Source: Nemania diffusa (lineage: Eukaryota > Ascomycota > Sordariomycetes > Xylariales > Xylariaceae). From it: 64,000 nt of DNA. The notes below the pieces were generated by a model, which was not told where the DNA came from, made no database searches, and worked only from the letters and a program-made list of their open reading frames with translations. Position numbers and translations under genes: made by a program. Of the stretch, positions 1-11,800 are shown in pieces (positions within the stretch are counted from its first letter, which is position 1; each line of letters starts with the position of its first letter). The DNA is taken from the NCBI GenBank assembly GCA_038501195.1, contig JBBPUQ010000002.1:806001-870000 (forward strand), written 5' to 3'.

Positions 1-230
1 TAAAACTAAAAAAATTTAGTTTAAAAAGTTGTTATTTAAGTTTATTTGAAAAAATTTTAAAAATATAAATATTACAAAGCAATTGTAAAACTAAACATTA
101 ATTAAATAAGTAGTAATATATATGTTTAAAAATAGCTTTATTTTAAAACTAGCTATATATATTTTATAAAACAGAAATAAAAGCTTAAATAATAAAAGTA
201 TTAAAACATAACTAGCTTTAAGATTTTATA
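1..230. repeat. End of an AT-rich, RIP-like block
   Basis: The first 230 bases are almost only A and T, with short poly-A and poly-T runs and no open frame of note. Composition changes sharply to normal genic sequence at about 230-240. This matches the large AT-rich insertion further right, so it is probably the end of another decayed repeat. No end structure is visible and the block continues off the window. Confidence 0.7.
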
Positions 231-238
231 GCCAAATA

Positions 239-1741
239 ATGTCTTTGTATATAAAGCAGACTCCTACAGTAAACTCTTGCAACATGTGTTCAGAGCTGAG
301 ATCTTGCCAAAAATAGAAAATCAAGCCTCCAGCGGTTAAAGTGGCTCGGATCGTTGAAATTAAAGAGCGAGGTGTCTGGCTATACGTACAGAGACTCGAT
401 TTCAGCTGGTATGCTGCGCCACTAGCCATGGGCATCACAGCAGTTCTTATACATAACCTTTCCGAGTCGTATCCGCAGCACAAGAAAATCATCGTCATAA
501 ACAGTCTAGTTCACTTTTTAGCCGATCTTTTTATTTTCACTGTAATCACGGCCTTGACCATTGTCCGATACTACAGATGGCCAAAACTCTTCCGACTCAT
601 GATGAACTATCCTGACCAATATATGCGTATACAATTGATGCCCATGGCGTTGGCACCTATTCTCCTCATGAGTGCCAAACTCGCACGCGAATCCTCAGAA
701 ACCCTCGCGGTTGTATGGGCAATCTGGGTGGCCACGTTAGTTCTCAGCCTCATAGTCGCTCTTCTAGGACCACTCTTGTTGGCATTGTAGGTGAACCCCC
801 TAAGCCCTTGATCTCAATTCCGATATCTCTATCTAACTAGTACCCATAGACGATTTATCAAGCCCGGCACCTATGGTTCGTCCGGACGGATAGTTAGCTA
901 GCTTCTACCTGCCACTGCTCCCATAGTCACGGCTACTATTGGAAACGACCTTTACCCGATGCTCGTCGGGCACCGCGCAACCACCGCGGTTGTGATAACC
1001 CTACTCGTTGCGTCGTTAGGTTCCGTGCAGCTCGTCATTCTGGTCGTCTGGAAAGTCTGTGAAGCTCCAGGACGGTCCCCTAACGGAACAATTGACATGA
1101 GTACGGTCTCCGTGGTTCTAACTATCGTTGCTGAAGTTGGATTAGCATCACAGAAATTTGGAGAACAATGGTTACAGTTTGTCAAAGCTATCGAACCGCA
1201 ACTTGATGCAACATGGGACCCAATTGTCAAAAGCTGGAATATTGTTGGTCTCGCCTGGGGTGGCTTTTTGTGGTGTAGCTATTTCCTCTTGCTCTTCTAC
1301 ATTCCGTCTCGCATCTGGAAGGTTGAGGATAAGACCGTGCGCCTGCAGGCATCAAAATTCGACTTATTGATCTTCCAATTTTCGTTAGGGGTCTTTTCGA
1401 TATTGACCTCGAACATTGGCGTCCAATTGCCACGCATAGACGTTGCGCCAGCCGGTACTACTTTTTCAGTAATGTCTATTGTGGTTTTCCATTTCATCAT
1501 AGGCATGATTTTATGGCAAGTTGGGCGTGGCCAAGGAATGGCGCTGTTTACTGCACCAGAACTCACAGGAACCTCGAATCTGCGGCCCTTAGATGTCGAG
1601 CCTGCTGCACGATGGCGTAAACGCCTTTGGTCGAAGATAAAACACTATCTGGTCGAGTTTGTGACTCTGTTCAGCTACATAGGTCCTATTCATCTGAACG
1701 CTTACTATGTTGATGTGGTGCATACGGATATGGTGGGATGA
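239..1741 (+). pseudogene. TDT/SLAC1-family (malic acid / sulfite efflux-like) transporter, probably inactivated
   Basis: The conceptual protein resembles the tellurite-resistance/dicarboxylate transporter (TDT, SLAC1-like) family of plasma-membrane anion or weak-acid carriers, with many hydrophobic segments. Family-like stretches are FSWYAAPLAMGITAVLIHNL early, the YYRWPKLFRLMMNYPDQ turn, and LLPATAPIVTATIG after the second intron. Proposed exons are 239-268, 317-790 and 902-1741, all in one frame, about 447 codons. Intron 1 (269-316) begins GTAAAC and ends TAG. The third exon starts directly after CTAG at 901 and its donor would be GTGAAC at 791. The codon just before that donor is TAG (788-790), a premature stop. 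CAG to TAG is a CpA-to-TpA change of the RIP type, and the gene abuts an AT-rich block. A different splice could rescue it, but none I tried avoids both this stop and the TAG at 899. The first exon is the weakest part. Confidence 0.55.
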
Positions 1742-2177
1742 AGATAGGCTTTTGATGCGATGGCAGGCTCGTATTGATGGTCTAGTCTCCTCACTTGCGC
1801 CTTACTCGGAAGTCGGACGGATGCGGAGGCAAAACCGGAATAGGCTTATTTTGGGTAGAGCGATTATTCCATATAGATCTTAAAAGAGCTACAAGCAGAT
1901 GCTTATAAACGCTTTCGTCTCTTTAGTGACCTCCTTATTTCTAAGCTCCAAAAGTATTTCCTTAATCCTTTTTTGCCGTGTAGGAAACTGGGCTCACAAC
2001 TTAGTTTAGAGCCTTTTGTTTTTATATTACGTCCTTATTTGTTAGTAGAGTGTTGTTTAATTCTAACCGTACAAAGTCTGAAGGGAAATGGCAACACATA
2101 GACAAGTGCGATAAGATCCCGATCAGGGGTTTCACCTATCTACCTAGTTATGGACGCGTACGCTCACTCTAGCAGCC
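1742..2177. other. Intergenic, convergent 3' ends
   Basis: This gap of about 440 bases lies between the 3' ends of the transporter relic (+) and the SprT-like gene (-). I see no coding or RNA feature. It presumably holds the two 3' untranslated regions. Confidence 0.6.
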
Positions 2178-3272
2178 CTAACCCTCCCCCTCACCATCCG
2201 CCCCAGCTTTCACATCGTCCCCCTCCGACTTGTCCCGACTCGGTCTCCTGTCCCCAGTATCCTCAATCCGGGCCTTGAAGTCCGCCGCCTTCATCTTCTT
2301 CTCCCTCTCCCTCTCCCTCTCCCTCTCCTTCTTCAACCCCTCCTCCACACTCATCTGGCCCGCCTTCAACCCCGCCCGCACCACAACCCTGTCGTCGTCC
2401 GTCAGGCGCACGAAGAGCGCGCCGAACTTGGGGCTGCGCACGGGGTTGTAGCGTCGCCGCGAGGCGGGCGGGAGGGCCGACAGGAAGGCCTGCTGGGCCT
2501 TCTTCGCGCGCTGGCTTATGGCGTCTTTCGGCATGTCGGCGGCTTGGAGGGGAACGAGGGAGGCGTCCCAGTGGCGCAGGGAGGTTATGAGGAGGCGGTG
2601 CAGGGCGAGGAAGAGGGGGCCGTGGGGGGAGGGGGGCGGGCCGGTCGTGTTTAGGCTGTCGCGGGCGCAGGGGGCGCAGAAGCAGGCGAAGGTGAGGTAC
2701 CAGGCGTGCACGAGGGAGTGCACGAGGCTGCCTATGAGGGTTTCTAGACTATTAAGTTCGTTGTCGCTGCCGAGGTCGAGGGTGATGCGGACGAGGTGCT
2801 TGCCGTCTTTCTCTATAATGGTGGTGGGGCTCGAGCACTTCTCGTCTTCTGGGGATTTTTTGCCCATGTCGGCGTCGAGCTCGATGTGCTGCTCCAACTG
2901 CCCCAGGAAAAAGAAGCTGTCTAGACAGCAGAGGAAGGTGTGCATATCTCTCTGATACGTCTCTAGCTTCTCGTTGTCGAAGGGTGCTTCGTACTCGTTT
3001 TGGCGCTTGTTGAAGAGTTCGACGAATATGCCGCGGGCTGTTCGCTGGCCGTCGCTCAGCTCGACGTCCTCCCGAGAGTGGAAGGTTTTCGTGGCGAAGT
3101 TCAGCAGGTCCCGGGGTTTATACGCCGCCCTCTTTAGATCTGGGGAGTCGTAGGGCGCGAATGGTGCGTATTTTGGCAGCGAGGCGTGCTTTGGCGTGGC
3201 GTGCTTTGGCGCGACTTCGACACTACCATCTGGCGATCGCGCGGCGGCTCTCTTCCTTTTCAGCGCAGCCAT
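2178..3272 (-). CDS. SprT-like domain protein with degenerate metal site
   Basis: Single-exon gene of 364 residues starting at ATG 3272. Residues 105-230 look like the SprT-like zinc metalloprotease fold used by the Spartan family in DNA-protein crosslink repair: a hydrophobic helix with HSLVH (185-189) where HExxH is expected, a Cys-rich CFCAPC (197-202) and PHGP (216-219) resembling the third-histidine region. The glutamate general base of HExxH is replaced by serine, so peptidase activity is doubtful even though three histidines remain. The N-terminus is basic (KRKRAAAR), compatible with nuclear import. The C-terminus has a highly charged KEREREREREREKK helix encoded by a CCCTCT-type simple repeat near 2305-2330, followed by an acidic tail. 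What is seen is the ORF and the motifs. The SprT assignment is by pattern only; it could instead be an unnamed fungal family. Confidence 0.65.
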   Translation of the reverse strand: MAALKRKRAAARSPDGSVEVAPKHATPKHASLPKYAPFAPYDSPDLKRAAYKPRDLLNFATKTFHSREDVELSDGQRTARGIFVELFNKRQNEYEAPFDNEKLETYQRDMHTFLCCLDSFFFLGQLEQHIELDADMGKKSPEDEKCSSPTTIIEKDGKHLVRITLDLGSDNELNSLETLIGSLVHSLVHAWYLTFACFCAPCARDSLNTTGPPPSPHGPLFLALHRLLITSLRHWDASLVPLQAADMPKDAISQRAKKAQQAFLSALPPASRRRYNPVRSPKFGALFVRLTDDDRVVVRAGLKAGQMSVEEGLKKEREREREREKKMKAADFKARIEDTGDRRPSRDKSEGDDVKAGADGEGEG

Positions 3273-4095
3273 TTTGGGTAACTTTTAGTATGCTTGTTGA
3301 TATTTTTCTTGATATGGATATTTAGCTGCCTCCTAGAAATAAATCCATGTTGGATGATGGAGTGTTGGCTAGCAGTTGGATATATATATATATATTAGTA
3401 CCCGTACGTATGAAAGACCTAAGATAATTCCTGCCTCGATCTTATAAGGTCTAGCCATATGTACTAGATAATTCTGCGATTTCCTTCAGAAGTCTATATC
3501 TGCCTAGTTCTCGTAATAGAAGCTCTTATCATAAAAGGGGGTGGAAGGGCTGAAAGGCGCATACGTTTGCTCGAGGAAGGATCTGTAGAATCGAATCAAG
3601 GCTACCGTCTAGGTCCATTTCAGCATGAAACAGTTGATATCGGAGCACATAGATCTCGAATTATCGGTGGGAACTTTCTCGAATGACGATGAGACATATA
3701 GGCTTCCACAAAATCAGAGAATCTTTGTAGTTTCAACAGGCTAGTTGCTGTTGCGGCTTCGTGATAAAAAAAACCCCGTCTTATCCAATAGGTATATCCT
3801 TGACCATAGTAACGGCATTGCGCTAAAATCATATAAAACCATAGAAAACATGACCTAAACCAATCCTTTACCAATCATATAACTTCAATGTATATAGCTA
3901 AATATCAAGAAATCCCTTGCCCTTTAATACCTCGATGCCAGTTATTCGGTAGGTCCGTACGGCAATATGAATGCCTGCCTGTTTATAGTCTGGATCACAA
4001 CATGTTCCTCCGTGGATGCCGTCCTAAGTAGATAGTTTTATATGTAACTCAACTTCCGTAGCGAATATTTGTCAAACTCCCCATCAAGGGATATT
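3273..4095. other. Intergenic region
   Basis: About 820 bases between the start of the SprT-like gene and the stop of the next minus-strand gene. It contains a short (TA)n run near 3380-3395 and moderate A/T content. I see no convincing gene; the small minus-strand frame at 3620-3874 has no family resemblance. It probably contains the promoter of the SprT-like gene. Confidence 0.55.
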
Positions 4096-6134
4096 TTAAG
4101 GCGGCTGAGAGCTGTGATTTCTCCGAAGTGGCAACAAGGGGATAGAGACGCGAGACTTCTTAGTCCATCGGAAGCGAGACGGTGCGTTGTTAAGGGGCGG
4201 TGGTTGACCTAGAGGTGGACTGGCCCCGGAACTAGCCGTAGCATGAGGATTCCCTTGCGGCGGCGTACTAGGTCCCGCAGTGGTTGATGCCGAGGGTTGG
4301 CTTGCACTTGGTGCCTGTGCCTGTGCCCATCTCTGTCGGTGTGCAACCCGAGCTCTCTCCCACTGGTCCTGTCGTTGTTCTTCTGCAGCCTCAGCCTGAA
4401 CGCGCCGATTCCCGTCCAGAGCCTCGATCTCGTCTCGGATCCTGTCGCGTCGGGCCCATTCTCGGTTAATCATGGCAGGGCTAAATGCATCCTGGGATAT
4501 TACTAGGGACAGTTAATACAACCTCGAGATACAGTCACATCTGGGGTTCTGAATTACATACCATCTTCAATACTATTGTCCTCTAACTGATCTAATTTCG
4601 GGCCGAAGCGGTCGCCAAATACACGGACAAGACGGATGCCGTAAATGTCCAGGTGTTGTATGTCATCATCTTCCGTGAGGTATTCCTTGCAATCTGAGAA
4701 AACGTCCATGTCGAAGAGATAGTCCTTGGCCAAAATAACATCAACACTAAGGTTGTCGAGCACAAGAAAATCACATTGAATAGAGTGACCTCCGGAAGCC
4801 CAGACGACATCCCGAACTATGCCATCGGTAAGGGCGGTGGCCCCGTCTGCAAATTCAACCTCGACAATGTCCCCTGGGCCTGACTCTATCTCCAGGCCGA
4901 GGCGTCGGGCGTAGTCCCGAGACATAATCATGACGTCGGAGCCGGTGTCCGGCAGGGCAGCGACAAAATTGTCATTAAGGTATCCCCATAGTCGTTGCTT
5001 TCCTTCGCCTAAAAGATTCACAGAGACGGATTTGGGGACAGATATGTACTTCCTTTGGATCCGGTGGCGTAGCGTGGTCAGACACTTGGTCTCCTCGAGA
5101 AATTCGCTGCCGAGGATAATTTGATGCGTACACCCGGGTAATATCCAACAGGTCATGTTGAGCGTCGCCTCTTCGTTGCGGAAATTCCAGGGCACGATGA
5201 CGGAGCCCGGGGAGACGGCCTCCCTGCCGTTCGACAACCTCACACGCCGCTCCGTTTCGGGCTGCGGATGAAGTCCTAGCAGCCTCGCCGTTTCTGGCGA
5301 GATAAAACAGGCATCAGCACCAGAGTCGGGTAGTGCGGCGATCAGTTTCCCCATCACATTCCCAAATATAGTCCACTGGCTGACGCGGGCCGACAATGTT
5401 TGAGGCTGAAGGGACATCCTAGGCGAAGATCTCCATTTTTTGCTGGTCGCCTTGTTCTCTAAACGCAGGCGAATGAGCTTCGCCTTGAGAAGGCCCACGT
5501 GCTGCGCACAGAGACACAGATGAAGTACCTCACGACGAGATGTATCCTGCTCCTTAGACGACAACAAGCTGAGTAGCGATACCAAGCCTTCAGTTAGAAT
5601 GAAGTCACTATTCAATTTCGTACCCTCGATCAATTTGTCGCACACTATGTCGACAGTCTCGTACCACATTGGCGCAAAGTTTCGCTTTAGTAAATTGCTC
5701 AGCCATGGGACAAGTTTCCTTAGGTCCATATTACCTCTAGTCATTTGCTGGGCAAGGAGGTCGAGGTCTAGGACTTCGTTTACAATCGCGCCGTCCTGTG
5801 GCGTAACCAGCATCAAGAGCATTTCCTTCACCCACTTAAGCAGCGTGAATAACGATGGACCCTGATGATCTCTGCTAGCCTTTGCCATGTTTTCTAAAAG
5901 GCCTTGCACGTCCATTTGGAGGAGCCAGTGTTGGGTGGCCTCATCTTGCTTCCTCCGGCCCTTGTTACCGTCTAAATTTGGTTCAAAGACTAGCTCGGGT
6001 TCGAAGACGTATTCATGTCGCAATATATGATTCTGGGTTCTGGCGAGATATGATTTGCCCAGTTGCGGGTTTGTGCTGGGCGGTATAAGAGGTTCCATAA
6101 GGTCTAGCGACGATATCAGCTCGCCTTCGGCCAT
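4096..6134 (-). CDS. TCP11-like protein with two tandem retropepsin-like domains
   Basis: Exons 4562-6134 and 4096-4502, with intron 4503-4561 (GTATGT donor, CCTAG acceptor, TTAAC branch-like site), giving about 659 residues. Residues 95-215 resemble TCP11/Sok1 proteins, which are linked to cAMP-PKA signalling: LDLDLLAQQMTRGNMDLRKL followed by the LLKRNFAPMWYETVD block, where family members read LLKSHCAPMRDE. Two retropepsin-like aspartyl protease domains follow: the first with DSGAD at 270-274 and ILGSEFL at 340-346, the second with DTGSD at 396-400. Each D-T/S-G motif is followed by a hydrophobic segment and a dominant Gly-Leu, as in single-domain retropepsins that dimerise. Two copies in one chain could form an internal pseudo-dimer. 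The C-terminus is a charged coiled coil, then a Pro/Ser/Ala-rich tail. There is no reverse transcriptase nearby, so this looks like a host gene, possibly with domesticated retropepsins. Confidence 0.75.
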
Positions 6135-6661
6135 TCTCTCATAGGGCGGCTTTGACCTGCACGCAGAACGGCGCAGGGTTTCCTGCCCTTTTGGAGATTT
6201 TCATGCGCTGGTGATGGTATCTTGCCATGAACGCTAATAAATCTGCTTTAAATATTGATGTTTTTGATAAGAGAGTCTTAAGTAGATGATGCAACACTGT
6301 TTCCTTCCGAATGGCAATAAGTTTGGGGAAGAGAATAGACTAGAGTTCCGTCAGCAGTCCCCCATATCATCACGTTTCTTGTAAACCAAGCCCCCGCACT
6401 CGTAAACTGGCTCAGCCTCAATGCACTAACCATTTACAAGTAGGCATCTAATAGCCTTTGCGCATGCTACTCGCCACTATCTCACACTCACAAGGCAGAC
6501 AGGCGTGCATGGCCTTGGCAGCGTCCTAATCATCTATCCACCAATAACGTCGTGAGCGATTCGCGACTTAGCTTGTCCTAGATAGCTTACCCAACACCTA
6601 GATGATGTTGTTCTATTAAACATGTTTGTCCCATCATCATAGCTAGTAAAAAAAAAGGTCT
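6135..6661. other. Intergenic, divergent promoters
   Basis: This is the 527-base gap between the divergent starts of the TCP11-retropepsin gene (-) and the DUF6594 gene (+), presumably containing both promoters. I see no coding sequence. A poly-A stretch lies immediately before the ATG at 6662. Confidence 0.5.
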
Positions 6662-7776
6662 ATGCAAGGAAGAATTAGAAATGGCAGGCAAATCAATCCA
6701 GGCGATCAGCACGTGTCTCTCCCATTGGAAGGATATGCGGCGGTGGCCGGCTGGATCGCTCTCGACCCCGACAGCGAGACCTTCGTCTTCCGCAAGTTCG
6801 ACAGGCTCGCGGCGCGGAACCTGCTGTGTCTCCAGAGCGAACTGCTCTCCATCGAGAAGGAGCTGGCCCTCTTCGATAGCCAGGATGCCGAAGCGGCGCG
6901 GGATGACCTTCGGGCCAAGGACACCGCACGCACGTGGGAGACGCTGGTGAGTCGCAGCCGGGCTGGCCACGAGGGTTCGAAGCGGCGGATGGAACTCCTG
7001 GAGCTCCTACGTTCCAAGATACAGGAATACCGTAAGGCGCGCAATCTGGAAGATGGGAAGGTGGATTGATTGTCACTGCCGCTGACTCGGCTCTGGCCTC
7101 AACTATAGACGAAGCTCTCCTCCTCCAGAGCCAGGTCGCGCAGCTCCACAGGCCCAACCAGCGAGTCCTCGACACGTTGCGGCACTGGTTTAAGAAGCCC
7201 GAGCCTATGCTGGGCGGGGAGGCGAAGAAATACCTCGACGACGAGAACGATCTTGTTGCGCTGAAAACCTCGGTTGAGCTTGATTATCTCTCGCAGTTCC
7301 TGCGACGTCACTGGACCGTAAATGTAATCCATGCCTTGCCTAGATGTCTATTTCTTCCATCAGCCTAACAAGTATCACATACTAACCAACCACTCCCAGA
7401 CGGAATCAACCCGCGACGGCCGCGCCAAGATCGGGCGCTTCAACGAGCGTTCCGTCTCCCTCGTCACGAGCATCATCACCATCGCCGTCGCCGCCTTCCT
7501 GCTCATCGGGTCGATAACCGGGTTCTACTTCGTGGACAGCGACGTCGTGAAACTGGTCCTGATCGCCGCCTTCACGTCCATCTTCGCGCTGAGTCTCGTG
7601 CTGATCACGAACGCGCGACGGGCCGAGATCTTCGCCGCCACCGCCGCGTGAGTGACTGACCGACACACCTGTGTCTATACCCGACCTACTGCTAACCTTG
7701 TCTGATTAGATACGCCGCCGTGCTTGTCGTATTCGTCAGCGGGAATATATCTAGTTCGCCTCAGGCGCCAACGTGA
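6662..7776 (+). CDS. DUF6594-family fungal membrane protein
   Basis: Four exons: 6662-7031, 7109-7317, 7400-7647 and 7710-7776, giving about 297 residues. The introns are 77, 82 and 62 bases with GTAAGG, GTAAAT and GTGAGT donors and TAG/CAG acceptors, and the joins restore one frame. The protein has the layout of the fungal family listed as DUF6594. First comes a conserved N-terminal block (GWIALDPDSETFVFRKFDRL, then NLLCLQSELLSIEKEL), then a charged helical middle with HEALLLQSQV across the first splice, a DLVALK block, an RFNERSV motif, and three closely spaced hydrophobic helices at the C-terminus. The function is unknown. The C-terminal helices suggest an integral membrane protein with a cytosolic N-terminal region. 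The extremely short last exon encodes the end of the third helix. Confidence 0.85.
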
Positions 7777-8856
7777 CAGCCACTAGAAGCTGTTGTTTAT
7801 TTTCCCTTTCCTGGTTTTCATCATATCTCGGGATAGGTGGGGGTAGTCTAAGTATAGTAATAGGCCATCGAAGTAATTATGTGTAAAGAAGAAAAGGTGG
7901 ATAGGATATATGCATCCATGTTAGGCAATACCAAACCATATTACTTTCTATGTCACCGGATTGTAAGGTGGATATTAGTGATGTAGAAGAGATGGAACAA
8001 TTGACATGGAACACACTGTGAGGGGTATCTTTATACACTGTCCTTCGTACCTTCGTACCTTCCCACACCGTCTTCATTTTAGTTCATCTCACTCTTTCAT
8101 TCTCATCAGGAAAAAAATGTTCAGAAATTGATGGGTATTGCGACAAACTAATCATGGGTCTGGAGCTATTATAATGATATATTTGCTAAAGTCCGCATAA
8201 TATACGTATAACGTACGAGAAAAAGGTATGCCGTACTAAACCAGCACCCTTATAAATTAATTATCGCGTTACGTAAACTCCATAATTCCGCCTGCCAGGT
8301 TTTATAAATTACCTTGTTCGCCCCGCAGTAAGAAAACCCCGACCGGCGCTGCTGTCAATTGCCCGGAAAGCGGAGCCGAGGCGGAAGACCACACAGTAAA
8401 CAAACGCCGGAGCGCCCGTCACGTCGATGACCGGTTCGCTAGCCGAATGCACAACTCTCTGAAAATAGTAGGCGGCCTATCTAGTCCCGCCAAACATCAA
8501 GGGCTATATAATCTTCTTTTTCCATAAGTACTACCTCCTCGTACACCGCTTTCTCAGCTCACCAGCATTAACAAATTTCGAGCTCGCCGCAATACGCATT
8601 AGTTAGCTATCCCCCAGCATAAACAAATAATAAAACACTTCATTTTAATTAAGTTGCTACGTCGCTACAAAAGTTGGTATTACGACATAATAGTGAATAA
8701 ATAGAAATTAAAAAATCGTCCAGAAAGCCAGACAACCAAAAAGCAGCTGTCCGTTTTCCAGGGGCACACACATCAAGCATTATCCAGCCGTACCCTAGAC
8801 GCCATCATAACCCGCCTGTCCGCCTCATTTTACCCCCCTCATAATATAGATAATGT
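7777..8856. other. Intergenic, convergent 3' ends
   Basis: About 1.1 kb between the 3' ends of the DUF6594 gene (+) and the tricalbin gene (-). It is mildly AT-rich with no supportable ORF, RNA gene or repeat. A GC-richer patch lies at 8310-8480. Confidence 0.55.
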
Positions 8857-11800
8857 CTACAAGCTCGGTGTGCTCTCGCGGCTAGTTCTGGTCTCCCTCT
8901 TGCTCAAAAAGCTCCGCCGTATACCTCCCGACGTGCCTGGTCGCGGGCTATCCGGGGCAGGGGCAGGCTCGAAGGTGCTCTTGATGAGCACGGTGCCGCT
9001 TCCCACCTTGATCTCCTTGTCGCCATGGCCACTCTCGTCCACGAAATAGAGTGCTTCGCCGAGGTCGTCGTCACTGCCGAAAGTGTGGTGGCCTTTCACT
9101 TCGATGCGGAACTGCGTGTCTGGTGTACATTTGTGTTTGAAGGACTCGTCAAACTGGATTGTGCCGGGTGACTCATGGTGCTTTGTCTTCGCTACGACCT
9201 TCTCTTTCGGGGCCAACTGCTTGATGACGACGTAGACATCGGAAGAAGGAGGGTATCCGGACGCGGATGTGATAGAGAACGTGGCTGTTCCCTGACCAGG
9301 GCCACCAGGCGCCAAACTATGGATGGAAGATGCGCCCAGGCTAACATTTCGCGTGTGCGACCTAGCACCATTGGACAGCGGGGGTGGGGGAGTCTCCCCG
9401 TCGACGGCAATTGCATCAGAGCGTTTGATCCCAAAATCACGGTCCGGAGAATCCGCTTCGTTTGTCACGATAGTAGGGATATCAGCCGTGCTTGGTGGCG
9501 TGATGGAGCCATTGCTTTCGTCATCCTTTTTACCTCTAAACCCACGTTTGATAAAACTGGCACCCTTCCCGACTCCGTGGCCAACAACACCGGCCACAGC
9601 TACACCACCCTTGACTGGCGCACCCACGACGTTGGTCACTATCTTGGTAGGGGCACCAAAAGTGCCAGAGAAGGTGCTAGTGCCCAATCTGGAGCGCGTA
9701 ACATAGTCAGGACGGAAGAGAAGTCGTAATCTGACGGAACCGGACTTCCCATCCAATAGAAGTTTAACTTCTTGACCTCGGAAAGGATCAAGCTGCTCGA
9801 GATTGATATCGGCTCCTCCTAAAAAGTCAGGTTTGTCCGCAAAATCATAGTCGTACACTTTCAATTGAAACTTGGCGGCTGTGCGAGAAGGAACAGTGAG
9901 TTCAAAGAACTCATTCCAAACGGGGTTGAGGGTCTTCTTTTGAGTTTTTGATTTGAAGACTTCTTGGCCATTCAGTTCAAATTTGCAATACGGGTCACTC
10001 TTTCCATTGGAGTCGGCAGCAGGCAGGCCAGCACCATCCAGCAGGTCGACACGAAGATTACCCATGTTGTTAATGCTCTCACTAGGGTCGAGCCGCATAT
10101 CAACAGGGATATACTTCAAACTAACTTTGATGTTTGCTGGGCGGTTCTCTTCGTCCTTGAGCCGTAATATCGTAGGGTTGTTCTAGAAATATTAGCATCC
10201 TTTCCTTAAATCATAGTATGAGAGGGCTTACAAGACACTGTTTTAGGGTTTCCTGCGTGTTGCCAGCCAAACGAGCTAAGGTGTGGTCTTCATCACGATC
10301 TTCACCCGGCTTCTCGCGCTTTTCCCTTATTCTTAGAGTGAGTCTCGAAAACTCCAATTCGCGGATAAAGCAATCGCCGATCTCATCAAATTTGAATATT
10401 CGTGTCTTTGCTGTGCCAGATACATAGGCAGGATAAAACATATCGTCCACGAAAATCTCGAGATGAGACCCACTCTTGGGCATTTCACCCTCAATGAGCT
10501 TAAATATCAAAAATCCAGATTCATATTTGCTGAGCAGCTCTTCAGGAGTGAGATGGATTTTCGGTGGGCCCTTAGGCAATTCTTGTGATTTTCGAGTGAC
10601 TGAAAAAGTGGGTGATGTTGGTGTAGCTGGCAGGTTATTGGTAACCTTTCTCTCCAATGATGAGATCTTTCCAGCCTCCGATGATCGCGGAGCCTCAAGT
10701 GAAGTCCTGGGAACCTCAGCAGCGACCTCGTTACCTTCTGCTTCCTCTTCCTCTTCAGGGTCGGCTATGTTCAGGCAAGGGAAGAACGACACGGTATAGG
10801 TCAGCACTCCCTTCTCGATACCCTTGCCGTGTAGACGTAGGCCTGCCTCTTGTATCTTCTTTTCGTCGTGTACCAACCACGCCCCGTTTTCTGCTTGGTT
10901 CATATAGTCGCCCGCAAAGACTTCAACAAGGCCTAAGCTTCGGTCTTTGCCCATCTTTTCAGCATCCATGACATCTAGCGTCAACCTGTCACGGGAAGAG
11001 TGCATAGGCACATAGATGACTTCGTCCCATTCGGGATCTAGGGTATTGCGGTGAGTCACAGTTCGGCCCTTCTCGATACCCGAAAGAAGGACTCGAACAT
11101 AAGGATCAGATTTGCCCATGGTTTCAAAATTGCGAAGGCCATGAGCTTTCTTGAAGTGAAGACGCATGACACCAACAGGCGTCTGATAACCCCCAGAACT
11201 TGACAAGACGCCTGAAATTGCGACGGGTTTCCATTGCGCTGTCAGTTTTACCCGGCCAGTGTGAACTCCAGACAGGTTATACCACTCGTTGCCCTTTTCC
11301 ATCATCTCAAGCATATCGTCTAGCTTGATCTGGTATGTGCCAACCAGTTGATCTCCTGCAATTTCACGATCGTCTTTAATAGCGAGCCCGAGCTTGGCGT
11401 TTTTGCGGTCGGTAATCAGGATTTCTTTTGATCCATCATCGAAGATAGGGTTATTGGTGCGCTTCAGTTTCTTCGTCTGATGAACCTCTTTGCCGTTCAG
11501 CAGTAAAGCCGCATAGGGATTGAGAAGTCCGACGAGACTCTTCGTGCCATCCAGATTTTTCGCCTGTTCAATTGTATACCTCAAGATACCAGTGTTCGTC
11601 TCTGGTGGAGGTTCAATCTTGCCATCAGGTAGTGTAGTTGCTTCGAGGACGGGGAAGAAGCGGAAGTCAGCATTGACCACACCTCGGGCCTTGCCATTGG
11701 CGATCACCTCTATCCGTTCATTCTCGTGTACATTGAGCTCCTCGAGTTTTTCTAGCGCGAAAGAGGCGACACCAAGTTCCTTGTCCTTTCGAATATCATT

